From Bacilli bacterium (GTDB lineage Bacteria > Bacillota_I > Bacilli_A > RFN20 > CAG-826): a stretch of DNA of 46,601 nucleotides. The translations under genes and the position numbers were made by a program. The notes under the pieces are model-generated. The model searched no databases. It was given only the letters and a program-made list of their open reading frames with translations, and had not been told where the DNA came from. This document shows, in pieces, positions 33,259 to 45,547 of this stretch (position 1 is the first letter of the stretch; the number at the start of each line of letters is the position of its first letter). Where the stretch lies: assembly GCA_900767825.1 (NCBI GenBank), contig CAAGAN010000015.1:1-46601 (forward strand). Reading direction: 5' to 3'.

Positions 33259-34593
33259 TCAATACTTTTTAAACAATTTATCGAATTCTCTTTTTGCTTG
33301 AGTAAATGGCTTGGTTGGATTGCTTTTTAAATATGACTCCAGCTCAGGATTGATTAAATTCCTATTAAGCTTTTCATAAGAGAACTTTCTTAGTTCATTG
33401 AAAATATCAGGATAATTAAGTCTAATTTTCTCGCTTATAAACAACGATAATAGAATTAAATGCTTTCTGAAATCGCACAGAGTATCATCTGCTTTGCCCT
33501 TCTGCAAAAGAACAATCTCACATTCCCCACCACAAAATAACTTAAATTCGCAATCCTTGCATGTTTGAGCTTTTGACATTACCGTCAAATCTTGTTTATG
33601 CAAAAAAGAATAATCCTTTGAAAAAGAAACGTCCGCGCTCATCCCTGGGCAAGAATAAAGCCTTCCTTCTATGTCAAAAGCAAACCTGCTAATTCCGGCA
33701 TCGCACCTAATAGGAGCTCTAAATCAGCCAATAGCTCTATTTAAATAACGGCCAAAATAATCTTCGCCATTCATCAAGCAAAGCAATGTTGATATGTCGC
33801 CGCCACCAACTTCTTCTAGAATTTTAACGCTTAAATCATCATATTCATGTTTCCATTTCTCAACCGAATCACCCTTAATAGAAAACTCGCCTCGAACGGG
33901 TCTAATGCTAATTGTTTTAAAATATTCCTTTAAATAAGTGATTGTTTTGACTAAAGGAAAAACATTGTTCGCAATGCTAACGGCGCATCCAACATAATCT
34001 CTATTTTCTATTTTCGAAACATTGTCAATTATAAGATCAAATGTACCTTTCCCAAATTTATCTTTTCGATATAAATCATGTATTACCTTATCGCCATCCA
34101 AACTAACTCCAAAAAGTATTCCATTATCCTGCAGTTTAGACACAATGCCAGAGCTTAAAAGGGTACCATTAGTAACGAATTGGGGCAGGATTTCTCTCCT
34201 AATCTCATCCTGCTTATTTTTGCACCAATCGCTTATTCTTAAAATAGTTTTCATATTCAAAAGAGGTTCGCCTTTACCCGATAAATCAACGTAATACTTT
34301 TGACCGTCTGGAAATTCTTTGAAAAACATTTCAAGAAGTTTTATGGCATCGTTATATTTAATCAATTTGCCGTCTTTTGAATTGTTGAAGCAGTAAGAAC
34401 AATTTAGATTACAAGCATTAGAAATGTCCAAACAAATTGAATATGAAGTGATTTTATAGTTTTTGGCATATTCAATAGGGCTAGGCAATAAGGGCAAGCT
34501 TTGAAGAAACGATTCTTCTATGTTCTCGAAGGAGAAAATGCTCCTTTTATAATCAAAATATACGTTTTCACCAAGCAAGCTATACTTATTCAC
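33259..34593 (-). pseudogene. Radical SAM/SPASM peptide-modifying enzyme interrupted by an in-frame TGA
   Basis: Reading through one TGA (codon 290, 33724-33726) gives a 444-residue radical SAM enzyme. The 4Fe-4S site is CX3CX2C (C61, C65, C68, in CNLNCSYC). Behind the TGA the same frame continues as a complete seven-cysteine SPASM domain: C297-X12-G-X4-C315, then C345-X2-C348-X5-C354-X3-C358 and C373. Such enzymes modify ribosomal peptides or activate sulfatases. Trp is TGG in the operon and TGA ends other genes here, so the codon is a real stop: a nonsense mutation, a recoding event or an assembly error. The start overlaps the 702-residue ABC gene by 8 nt, so it is the last gene of that operon. 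Confidence 0.85.
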
Positions 34594-36694
34594 TATCGAT
34601 TTCCTTATTAATTTTAAGCATAGAAGCCAATTTTCTTTTTTCTCTTCCTTGCTCTATTATCAAAAATGCACCAACAATAAAAACCATCCCCAATGTGATT
34701 AAGAAAGCAAGTAAGGGAAAGCTGTTTGCAATATCGATGACCGAAAAATCCTTTAATACAGGAAGCATGTTTATTAGATCAGCCTTATAAGCGATGAAAG
34801 AAGATAACAAGCAAGGAAGAGAAAGAAAGACAAAATAAACAACAAATATCAGTATTTTTATTAAATCTGTATTAAAACCAATCGCCTCTAAAAGAGTAGA
34901 TTCATTTTGGAGCCTTCTAGTAAACATCAATACAAAAAGCAAGCTAGAAGAAATCAAAGAAATAATAGACAATGCAAAAATAACAGCAAAAACCGAATAA
35001 GCAAAACTATATTCACTCAATTCAATATAAAAATCATGTCCTAAAGATTCTTCGACTTTAAGTTTTTCATTAAAAAGCAAGCGGTGAATATCTTTGTAAT
35101 TAACATCTAGATAAATTGAATTGGAATCGTCGCAAATCGGAGAAAAATAAAAGAAATTTTCATATATGGAATCATATTTATCTGTTGGCAAAGAAATTTT
35201 GACTGTAGCGTCAAAAACATCGTCTTTAAATTCAACATTCTCGACAAAATAATCCTTATATAGTTTTTCAATAGAAAGTCCTGCTCCTTTAGAAGAATTA
35301 GAAACAAAAATTCTAGACTTTATGTCATTACATTTATTCTCAATATCCATTCGCATGGAATTAGAAAATATAATCTTAATCCCATTGTTCTTTTTATTCT
35401 CGTTAAAACTGTCTAAGGACAATTCGAACTGTTGAAATGCTAATCCCTTAGAAATAAAGTAATTCGTAAAGTCACTTAATGAATCCTTATTGAACAAAAC
35501 CACTTCGTTTTTAAAAACCTTTTTAAAAGAATTCGTTAATAAAAGCATGTATGGCTCGTTGCTTTTCCTTGCAAAATTCTTGGGGCCTTTTTTGATATAA
35601 GTTTTAATCTTGCTACCATTGATATCAACTTCTTCACCAGGATTAATATTAAAAGCAGTGAAAAACGATGTTGAAGCATAACCTACGTTAATGTCTTCGC
35701 TAGAGAAAAGATCCAAAGAATCCGAATAATATAAAGGAACAATATTGCTATTTGTAGGACTTTTTACTAAAAAACTATGTTTCCTAAATGATTTTTCATC
35801 ATCTAAGTATCCCTCGTATCTAATAGTAGACAAATCTTCCTTTCTAACTTGATTAACAAAAAAAGAATGAGAGCCTTTCTCGATAATTGTGGTAGATAAA
35901 GCCAAAAGCAGCCCAGAAGCAATCATCAACAATGAAGTAAAAAGGGTTAAAAACTTATTTTTAGAGAAGGAAAGTTTCAACATTTTCCTTCTACAAAAAG
36001 AATTATTTAAAGCTGTGTTCCCTAAAGCGGATGTTTCTTCTTGCTTTTCAAAGGAATTTTCCTTTTTGATTGATTTATTTTTTAACTTATAAGAGCAATA
36101 AAAAGGCAGCAAAGTCATCTTGCTTTCGTCTTTGTGGGCAATAATGATTATGATTTTTCTATCTTGTATCTTCTTAATTAAGTTATAAAAAAGTACTTTA
36201 TTTTCTTCATCTAGATTTGCAGTAGGTTCATCAAAAATCATTACCTTTTTGTCTTCAAGAAAGATTCTGCATAACGAAATTCTTTGTTTTTCTCCTCTTG
36301 AACATTTCTTGGCTTGCTTTTCTAACAATGAATCTACTTTGAAATATTTACATATCTCAATAATCTTTCCTTTATCATTGCTTACAAAACTCAAATTATC
36401 TTCTACGCTTAATTCATCAATTAAATTTTGATCTTGGAAAAGAAAAGAAATATTATTTCTTCTAAATCCTATTTTCTCTTTCCCTTTCAAAGACAAAAAA
36501 GAACCATCTTCAATAAGTATTTCACCACTAGAAGGGTCTTCAATCAATCCAATAATTGAGGCTAGTGTGGATTTGCCACAACCTGATTCCCCAGAAAGAA
36601 AATATACATTTCCACTAATAAAATCGATAAAAACATTGGAAAATAACAAATTATCTTCGTATTTTTTTGAAACCTCTCTTAAAGAAATTCTCAT
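34586..36694 (-). CDS. ABC transporter ATPase-permease fusion (MacB/FtsX-like), second half-transporter
   Basis: Single-chain export-type half-transporter of 702 residues. The N-terminal ATPase (1-215) has Walker A SGESGCGKST, a normal Q-loop (LFQDQNLIDE), Walker B VMIFDEPTANLD and a switch His (IIAHK); the signature is CSRGEKQR instead of LSGGEQQR. A TM helix at about 245-270 starts the permease, followed by a large extracytoplasmic domain and three TM helices in the last 150 residues, the four-helix layout of MacB-type mechanotransmission exporters. It starts by ATGA overlap with the partner gene and probably pairs with it as a heterodimer. Substrate unknown, perhaps the secreted operon product. 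Confidence 0.85.
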   Translation of the reverse strand: MRISLREVSKKYEDNLLFSNVFIDFISGNVYFLSGESGCGKSTLASIIGLIEDPSSGEILIEDGSFLSLKGKEKIGFRRNNISFLFQDQNLIDELSVEDNLSFVSNDKGKIIEICKYFKVDSLLEKQAKKCSRGEKQRISLCRIFLEDKKVMIFDEPTANLDEENKVLFYNLIKKIQDRKIIIIIAHKDESKMTLLPFYCSYKLKNKSIKKENSFEKQEETSALGNTALNNSFCRRKMLKLSFSKNKFLTLFTSLLMIASGLLLALSTTIIEKGSHSFFVNQVRKEDLSTIRYEGYLDDEKSFRKHSFLVKSPTNSNIVPLYYSDSLDLFSSEDINVGYASTSFFTAFNINPGEEVDINGSKIKTYIKKGPKNFARKSNEPYMLLLTNSFKKVFKNEVVLFNKDSLSDFTNYFISKGLAFQQFELSLDSFNENKKNNGIKIIFSNSMRMDIENKCNDIKSRIFVSNSSKGAGLSIEKLYKDYFVENVEFKDDVFDATVKISLPTDKYDSIYENFFYFSPICDDSNSIYLDVNYKDIHRLLFNEKLKVEESLGHDFYIELSEYSFAYSVFAVIFALSIISLISSSLLFVLMFTRRLQNESTLLEAIGFNTDLIKILIFVVYFVFLSLPCLLSSFIAYKADLINMLPVLKDFSVIDIANSFPLLAFLITLGMVFIVGAFLIIEQGREKRKLASMLKINKEIDSE

Positions 36695-39096
36695 TTTTTC
36701 TTCTTTCTAAAAAACAATAATGTAGCCGTAAGAGTTGATGCAATAATAGCTATTGGATAGATAAATACAGGTACAAAAGTTGTTGGTAAAATATAACTCA
36801 TATGACGAATTGATGAATAATTATTTGCATATAGTCCCCATAAACACTGACCTACAATCGCACCGACAACCATGGAAACATATACGCCAAAGACAAGTGA
36901 AGAGCATAGCAAAGCTGAGAAGCCCTTACGTTTTCCCCACAAATTCATCTTATATATATTGATTTTTATCTCCATTATAATGACTTTTGAGTAAATACCT
37001 AACAAAATAATTTCAATTACAAAAAGCACAACGGAAATTGATAAAAGCAAAATGGATTGGGTGTGAATAACTTTTGTTAAAGTTTCATACTCTCCACAAA
37101 TATCCGTAATATCAAAATCCTTAATAACTTTATCACTATTTGAAAGAGCATATTCCTTATCAATCAGCACATTAGACAAGGAGCCAAATAGCCCTTTTTT
37201 ATTAATAGACCAGTCCTTTGCCTCTTCAAAGTAAGACTCTGAAATAATCGCAGGCCCAAAGCCATTATCGGAATAAGGCCTTTTTGGAATGCCATTATCA
37301 TAAATAACATTACCAGCTTCATCCCTATAAGCCGAACCAAGTAGCTGATAGAATCCGGTTATAATAAAATCATTCTCAACAAATTCTTTATAAAATCCAT
37401 TAAATAGCCCATCATCAAGACCATAATTATAAGTTCCGTTATGGTTGTTCTTAACAAATGGTCGGAAAGGGGCTATGCTTTCCTCATTCTCAGGGAAATA
37501 ATCTAAATAATCACGTCCAAAAAGAGCAAAAGCAAGGGAAGAAGGGAGCATAATCTCATTTTTATTAGAAGGAATCTTCCCTGCGAAGTGAACCACACTA
37601 TCATCTAATGGCAAATCTTCTTTCCAAGAATACCATGAATAATCAACAAAATTTTTTGACGTAACATGATTGCTAGAAAAATTAACGGACCCAGCAATCT
37701 GATAATTGCTCAAATCGTTATTTTTGGCAAATTCATTAAAATCAGTTTTTAATCCACTGAACGAGAGAGAGCCTTGATAAAACCCAACTTTTTCTACCAA
37801 TTTCTTGAAACTAGATTCGTAAATTTTTATAACCGGATTTTGTGAAAAATCCTCTATCCCATCTTTGTTACCAGCAATATCTGCAATATAGAAATTAACA
37901 TTATAAAGATGATTTCCCCTATATTGTTCTAAGCCAAAATCTATCTTATCGCCCAATTTTAAATCGGTATGCCATATTTTGTTATATAGGTTCAAAAATC
38001 CATCATTAAGAGAAACCGGTATGTTCAAAATACCTTTTTCAATTTTCCCATTCCCAATAGAAAAAGGAATATCCGACTTCATAGCGCCTTTACTAACCTC
38101 AAAATTTGAAACCGAAGCGTAGACGACATCTTTATCATCAATAAGTTTTGGATTTGATAATTTAATAGCAGGAAAAACAGAATTTTCATATTTCCCATAT
38201 ATGGCGGATGGATTTTCCAAAGAAGTAATGAGACTAGAATTGGTAAGAAGTAGGTTTTCTTTATTAATGCTTTTGATTAAGCTATGACTTATTTTTGAAT
38301 CAGAAATTGATACCTCATTTAAACCAAAAACGAAAAATGAAGAAAATAAAACCATAAACAATTGCAAAAATCCCATAAGCACTGGTTTTATATTTATTTT
38401 TTTAAAAGCAAGTTTTATCAAGGGCAAATTACTACCTTGGTCTTTTAGTTTGCCGTTCTCTCCATGATTCACTACATCTGAAACGTGTTTTTCTTTATTT
38501 GATGAAACGTTATCGTCAAAGACCAACTCATGATTTTCAATTGAAACAATTCTCTTGCAGTATTTTCTGGCAACGGAGCTATCATGCGTTGCAATAATTA
38601 CTGTTTTTCTTAACGACATTTCACTAAGGACATGAAAAACTGCTTCGCTATATTCAAAATCTAGATTAGCAGTTATTTCATCGAACAAAAATATGGATGG
38701 CACATCGTTCAAATATGCTCTGGCAACGCTCAATCTTTGTCTTTCACCTGCAGAAAGAAGAGATGCTTTCCTGTTTAATACGTTAGAGAGGCCTAAGGTT
38801 TCTACGATTTCGGAAATTGCCTTTTTATCTTTGCAAACTAGTTTTAAATTATCAAAAGCCGTTAATGATTCAATGTTATCGCCTTCTACCACCGTATAAG
38901 AAACGATCTGATTAGGAGAAATATCTATCTTCCCGTTATCGGGTTGCTCAATTCCGTAGATTAAATTTAAAATGGTTGTTTTTCCGGAACCCGAGGCGCC
39001 ACAGAGACAATAAAGCCCTGTATTAAAAGTGAAATTGATATCTTTTATAATTGAATTACCATTAAAAGATTTATCGACATTGACAAACTTTACCAT
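36691..39096 (-). CDS. ABC transporter ATPase-permease fusion (MacB/FtsX-like), first half-transporter
   Basis: Partner half-transporter of 801 residues. The ATPase (1-215) has Walker A GASGSGKTT, signature LSAGERQR, Walker B IFLFDEITANLD and switch His (IATHDSS). The Q-loop position reads VVEGDNIES, so the usual Gln appears to be Glu. A TM helix (about 240-262) is followed by an extracytoplasmic region of more than 400 residues, rich in Asn, Asp and aromatic residues, and three TM helices at the C-terminus. It lies 36 nt behind the secreted-protein gene and overlaps the second half-transporter. Asymmetric defects in the two ATPases fit a heterodimer. Confidence 0.84.
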   Translation of the reverse strand: MVKFVNVDKSFNGNSIIKDINFTFNTGLYCLCGASGSGKTTILNLIYGIEQPDNGKIDISPNQIVSYTVVEGDNIESLTAFDNLKLVCKDKKAISEIVETLGLSNVLNRKASLLSAGERQRLSVARAYLNDVPSIFLFDEITANLDFEYSEAVFHVLSEMSLRKTVIIATHDSSVARKYCKRIVSIENHELVFDDNVSSNKEKHVSDVVNHGENGKLKDQGSNLPLIKLAFKKINIKPVLMGFLQLFMVLFSSFFVFGLNEVSISDSKISHSLIKSINKENLLLTNSSLITSLENPSAIYGKYENSVFPAIKLSNPKLIDDKDVVYASVSNFEVSKGAMKSDIPFSIGNGKIEKGILNIPVSLNDGFLNLYNKIWHTDLKLGDKIDFGLEQYRGNHLYNVNFYIADIAGNKDGIEDFSQNPVIKIYESSFKKLVEKVGFYQGSLSFSGLKTDFNEFAKNNDLSNYQIAGSVNFSSNHVTSKNFVDYSWYSWKEDLPLDDSVVHFAGKIPSNKNEIMLPSSLAFALFGRDYLDYFPENEESIAPFRPFVKNNHNGTYNYGLDDGLFNGFYKEFVENDFIITGFYQLLGSAYRDEAGNVIYDNGIPKRPYSDNGFGPAIISESYFEEAKDWSINKKGLFGSLSNVLIDKEYALSNSDKVIKDFDITDICGEYETLTKVIHTQSILLLSISVVLFVIEIILLGIYSKVIIMEIKINIYKMNLWGKRKGFSALLCSSLVFGVYVSMVVGAIVGQCLWGLYANNYSSIRHMSYILPTTFVPVFIYPIAIIASTLTATLLFFRKKKK

Positions 39097-39131
39097 ATAA
39101 ACATTCTATTGAAAAAACGCAAAATAGCCTA

Positions 39132-40000
39132 CTAACAATTGGGAAGCGGAAATTCAGGATTTTGAGAGACCGGGCCCAAATAACCTCTAAAGCTAGGTTC
39201 TCTAGGTCTTGCATAAATAAATCCTTCAAGAAGATTATCGAAATTAGCTATCGTAATAGTGAATTCTCCAGTTGCCAGCGCCCTATCTCCACCTAAAATA
39301 TCCCAGATATCCTTCCAATAAGTGTATGAACCACTAATTTCGTCCACTCGCCAATTAATCCCATTGACATATAATGCCCGGTTGGACAATATTTAGCGCT
39401 AGCGGCACCAAGAGTTCTTGTTTCTTTTTGATGATAAGAAATAGAGCGACTATAAAGGTACGATATTTCTTGAGAATGATTAAATCCGAAAGATGTTCCG
39501 GAACTTAAAGACCCAGTAAGACCCGCAAAAGACGCCCTAGCCCCCAAATCTACAACAAAACTTTGGTGAAAATTAATATTAGACCTAGCCGACATCGTAG
39601 CACTTACAGCAAAATTATCTTCACTGGTATTTGAAAAAGTATAGGAACCACTCCTAAGCTGCGCGTCAGAATAATAAGTGTTTAAATAATTGGTATATAC
39701 ACCGGCTTTACTATACATTCTTTCTATAGAATAGGTGTAATAATAACCAAACCCATCTTGCTGGTATTGTTGGCTACGATAAGTTTCGAATAATTCTAGA
39801 TTACCAATGCGACCTTTTAGTTCGCTTGTAGAAGAATACATTTGATAGGTCTGCCCATCAACAGAAAACTGAAGTTGTTTCTTGTTGCGAAATATTTCTT
39901 TGTCAAGCCCATAGTTATCCAGCAAATCAAGCGGATTAGAGCCTCCATAAAACGAAGCCATAAAGAAAGGCAAAGAAAATACAAATAACAATTTTTTCAT
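39132..40000 (-). pseudogene. Secreted Ser/Tyr-rich beta-type protein, frameshifted
   Basis: The ATG at 39998-40000 (AAAGGA 10 nt upstream) starts a Sec-type signal peptide (MKKLLFVFSLPFFMASFYGG, no lipobox). The mature part has alternating Ser/aromatic beta-strand patterns (about 120-200: SATMSARSNINFHQSF, SLSSGTSFGFNHS). The frame ends at 39293, but the -1 frame is open from 39392 to a stop at 39132 and reads like protein (NRALYVNGINWRVDEISG to FPLPNC). One lost base near 39375-39392 would join them into about 290 residues. The strand pattern loosely recalls beta-pore-forming toxins, but I recognise no family. It is the first gene of the ABC/radical-SAM operon. Confidence 0.65.
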
Positions 40001-40025
40001 AATAATTTTTCCTTTATGTTTGTTA

Positions 40026-40053
40026 TTTATACATATTATGATTATTATGTCAA
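40026..40053 (-). promoter_or_regulatory. Promoter of the secreted-protein/ABC/radical-SAM operon
   Basis: TTGACA and TATAAA on the minus strand, 16 nt apart, between the fakA terminator and the secreted-protein gene. The consensus -35 box suggests good expression of this accessory operon. Confidence 0.75.
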
Positions 40054-40072
40054 ATTTATTTAGGTAGCCAAA

Positions 40073-40102
40073 CAAAAAACCTCCATCAACAGGAGGTTTT
40101 TG
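40073..40102 (-). terminator. Intrinsic terminator of asp23-fakA
   Basis: AAAACCTCC-TGTTGAT-GGAGGTTTT on the minus strand, followed by TTGTTTGG. It lies just behind the fakA stop and isolates the accessory operon. Confidence 0.88.
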
Positions 40103-40107
40103 CTATT

Positions 40108-41829
40108 TTATTCAACTCCAACAAGGAAGGAATATACAGGTTGGTTGCCGCGTTTTATATCGACATCCATATCGTCTGCATATTTATCATTAAGCACCTT
40201 ATTTAGGTGTTCTTCTTCTTCATTAGTAACGTCTTCTCCAACAATGACAGTAAGGATTGAATCGTCTTTACCTACTAATGAATCGATTAAATCAAATAAA
40301 GCATGGCATTTATCTTTGACGCAGGAAACGATATTCTTTTCCTTCATGGCCATATAGAATCCCTTTGTAATATGGACTCCTTCGATATCAGTATCCTTGA
40401 TGGCATATGTAACTGAGCCGGATTTTATATTATTCAAGGCCTCTTTCATGTCGGAATATACTTCCTCGGCATCACCTTCGGAATTATACATCATGGCAGC
40501 AGACATACCTTGTAAGATAGTCTTAGAAGGAATTACCAATACATCAATCTCGCTAGATTCCATAACTAGGCTAGCTTGGTTAGCGGCCATGACGATATTG
40601 GAATTATTAGGTAGCAAGATGACGTGTTTTGCATTTACCCTTTTGATCGCATTTACAAAATCCTCAGTAGATGGATTCATGGTTTGGCCACCAGAAACGA
40701 TTTCGTCGGCGCCAAGTTCTTTAAACATCTCATCTAGTCCAGGACCGCTAGAAACAGCAATAAGCCCTAATTCTTTTTCTGGATGCAAATCCTCAATCTT
40801 TATATCAGCAACAGGGGTTTCTTCTTTTTTCTTTGATTCGATGTTGTAGTCAGTCGCGCTATGTCCTTGTTCGATATTTCTATGTTCTTCAGACATATTT
40901 TCGATAGTAATAGTAACAAATTCACCGAATTGCTGGGCATAATTAAGCATATGGCCAGGAGTTAAGGTATGAACGTGGACTTTTACGATGTCATCATCTT
41001 TAACAGTGACTACAGACTTGCCGTGCGCCGAGAGGAAGCGGATGAAATTCTTCTCGACAAATGGCTTTTTTCCTTCTTCTCCATCACTAGCTAATCTAAG
41101 GATGAATTGGGTACAATAGCCATATCCTTCTTCGTCTTCGCTTAATTTAGCCCCGGCATAAGAAGAAATTGGGGCAGTAGGTTCACTTGATCCGATATCG
41201 GAATTCCTAGTAATGACGTGTCCTTTAACCGCGCTTACCATTCCTTCGATTATTTTGACTAATCCCGCTCCGCCAGAATCGACAACACCAACCTCTTTTA
41301 AAACAGGAAGTAATTCAGGAGTATGCTTTAAAGATAATTTGGCTTGCTTTAATAGATATTCGAAGGCGTCTTCAATTGATGTATTTGGCTTAACATAATC
41401 CTTTAAGGCATCGCTTGATTCCCTTATAACAGTCAAAATGGTACCTTCGACTGGCTTCATGACCGCTTTATAGGCAACTTCTTTCGCACTTACTAAGGCT
41501 TTTGCTAAATCGAGAGAATTAAGATGCTTCTTTCCTTCAACTCCATTGGCAAATCCCCTAAAAATTTGGGAAGTAATGACGCCACTATTGCCTCTAGCCC
41601 CCATAAGAAGGCCTTTAGAGAAAGAAGAAGCTACTTCATATATATCATCATATTCCCTGTTTTGGATTTCCTTTGCACCAGAAGTAACGGTTAAGTTCAT
41701 ATTCATCCCTGTATCGCCATCTGGAACAGGGAAGACATTAAGCTGGTCTATTTCTGGATAATGGTTATATAGATTGTTGGAGGCTGAAATATACATCTCC
41801 TTCAACATTGTTGCATTAATAGTTTTCAT
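40108..41829 (-). CDS. fakA: Fatty acid kinase catalytic subunit FakA (YloV)
   Basis: Phosphorylates fatty acids held by FakB for entry into phospholipid synthesis. The N-terminal DhaL domain has LNVFPVPDGDTGMNMNLT (metal-binding Asp) and GARGNSGVITSQIFRGF; a middle domain and a C-terminal DegV-like/FakA_C part (LIAVSSGPGLDEMFKELG, LLPNNSNI) complete 573 residues. I start at the ATG 41827-41829, one base after the asp23 stop (TAATATG); the open frame continues 20 codons into asp23 but this is unlikely to be used. asp23-fakA is the conserved yloU-yloV pair. Confidence 0.95.
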   Translation of the reverse strand: MKTINATMLKEMYISASNNLYNHYPEIDQLNVFPVPDGDTGMNMNLTVTSGAKEIQNREYDDIYEVASSFSKGLLMGARGNSGVITSQIFRGFANGVEGKKHLNSLDLAKALVSAKEVAYKAVMKPVEGTILTVIRESSDALKDYVKPNTSIEDAFEYLLKQAKLSLKHTPELLPVLKEVGVVDSGGAGLVKIIEGMVSAVKGHVITRNSDIGSSEPTAPISSYAGAKLSEDEEGYGYCTQFILRLASDGEEGKKPFVEKNFIRFLSAHGKSVVTVKDDDIVKVHVHTLTPGHMLNYAQQFGEFVTITIENMSEEHRNIEQGHSATDYNIESKKKEETPVADIKIEDLHPEKELGLIAVSSGPGLDEMFKELGADEIVSGGQTMNPSTEDFVNAIKRVNAKHVILLPNNSNIVMAANQASLVMESSEIDVLVIPSKTILQGMSAAMMYNSEGDAEEVYSDMKEALNNIKSGSVTYAIKDTDIEGVHITKGFYMAMKEKNIVSCVKDKCHALFDLIDSLVGKDDSILTVIVGEDVTNEEEEHLNKVLNDKYADDMDVDIKRGNQPVYSFLVGVE

Positions 41830-41830
41830 A

Positions 41831-42190
41831 TTATTTGATCTCTTTGATATCCTGTACGAAGACATTGACGCTAGCAAATTTGATTTCAAAAGTCTTCTCT
41901 AGTACGTATTTAACCCTTTTTTGGACTTCGGAAAGTATTTCGTTTACCTTGACTCCGTATGCTAAAAACAAATAGACATCGACTTGATATCCCTTTTTGG
42001 TCTTTTTCGCATATATGCCTTGGACATAATCTTCGGCATTTAAAAGTTCGCTGATGTTATCACGCAAAGAATTCTTAGAAGCTAGCCCAACAACTCCATA
42101 ACATTCGCTAACGGCTTTCCCGGCAACTGAGGCAATAGCCTCGGTAGAAATATCTATTCCCCCATAGGGTGTTTTCTGGTTAATACTCAT
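41831..42190 (-). CDS. Asp23/Gls24 family protein (YloU)
   Basis: Small envelope-stress-type protein of the Asp23 family, 119 residues. The family core is visible: ISTEAIASVAGKAVSECYGVVGLA, VDVYLFLAYGVKVNEILSEVQKRVKYVLE and a final VNVFVQDI. It is coupled to fakA. In Bacilli the yloU-yloV pair is linked to fatty-acid kinase function, although the role of YloU itself is unclear. Confidence 0.94.
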   Translation of the reverse strand: MSINQKTPYGGIDISTEAIASVAGKAVSECYGVVGLASKNSLRDNISELLNAEDYVQGIYAKKTKKGYQVDVYLFLAYGVKVNEILSEVQKRVKYVLEKTFEIKFASVNVFVQDIKEIK

Positions 42191-42232
42191 TTTTGCAATT
42201 TAAAGTTATTCTTCCTTTGGAAGACAGTATAT

Positions 42233-42260
42233 ATTATCTCACTTATAGGAAATTAAGCAA
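42233..42260 (-). promoter_or_regulatory. Promoter of asp23-fakA
   Basis: TTGCTT and GATAAT on the minus strand, 16 nt apart, in the gap between 5S rRNA and asp23. The rest of that gap (42261-42392) shows only AT-rich sequence with no further gene. Confidence 0.6.
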
Positions 42261-42392
42261 ATATCCATATTTTTAGGGTAAATCAGTAAAAAAATAAATA
42301 ATCCTTTACCAAAATACCCTTATGGTGCACCTATTTTAGAATCAATGGGTTTTCTTGATCAAAAATAAAATCACCATATAAGTTAAAAGATA

Positions 42393-42416
42393 ACAAAAAG
42401 GGGCAAAATACCCCCC
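42393..42416 (-). terminator. Terminator of the rRNA operon
   Basis: GGGG-TATTTTG-CCCC on the minus strand, followed by TTTTTG, 13 nt behind the 5S gene. Confidence 0.82.
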
Positions 42417-42428
42417 ATAAAAGAAAAA

Positions 42429-42539
42429 GCCCGGCAGCGCGCTACTCTTGCCGATTCCTCGACTACAATCGCCACTGCGGTGCTTAACTTCTGTGTTCGG
42501 GATGGGAACAGGTGTGACCACCGCGCCATCGCCACCAGA
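42429..42539 (-). rRNA. rrf: 5S ribosomal RNA
   Basis: The minus strand begins TCTGGTGGCGATGGCG and contains the conserved CACACCTGTTCCCATCCCGAAC and GAAGTTAAGC blocks, ending GCGCTGCCGGGC. The 111-nt length fits low-GC Gram-positives. Ends are estimated to within a few bases. Confidence 0.95.
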
Positions 42540-42663
42540 CTTTTTCGTTTGCTCAATGTTCCTTGAAAACCAGATATTATTATCAAACACGTTCTTATCA
42601 ATTGCAATTTACTTTTTGCGCCTGACTTAGCTTACTCATCTAAATAAAATATAGAATTAGTGA

Positions 42664-45547
<2,884 letters not shown>

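Noticed and set aside
33700..33726. Selenocysteine at the in-frame TGA of the radical-SAM gene
   Set aside because: Only a three-base-pair CCT-ATT-AGG mini-hairpin follows; there is no SECIS-like stem, and no Sec is expected at this linker position.
39293..39392. Programmed -1 frameshift in the secreted-protein gene
   Set aside because: No X-XXY-YYZ heptamer in the overlap and no obvious downstream stem or pseudoknot.
33259..40000. TGA read as Trp (Mycoplasma-type code)
   Set aside because: dxr, cdsA, rnhB and rimM end in TGA at proper gene boundaries, all other genes use TGG for Trp, and the ABC genes of the same operon contain many TGG codons.
39132..40000. Lactococcin-972-type bacteriocin
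   Set aside because: The protein is about three times too long, lacks the family motifs, and the neighbouring permeases are MacB-like ATPase fusions rather than the DUF1430 membrane protein of those loci.
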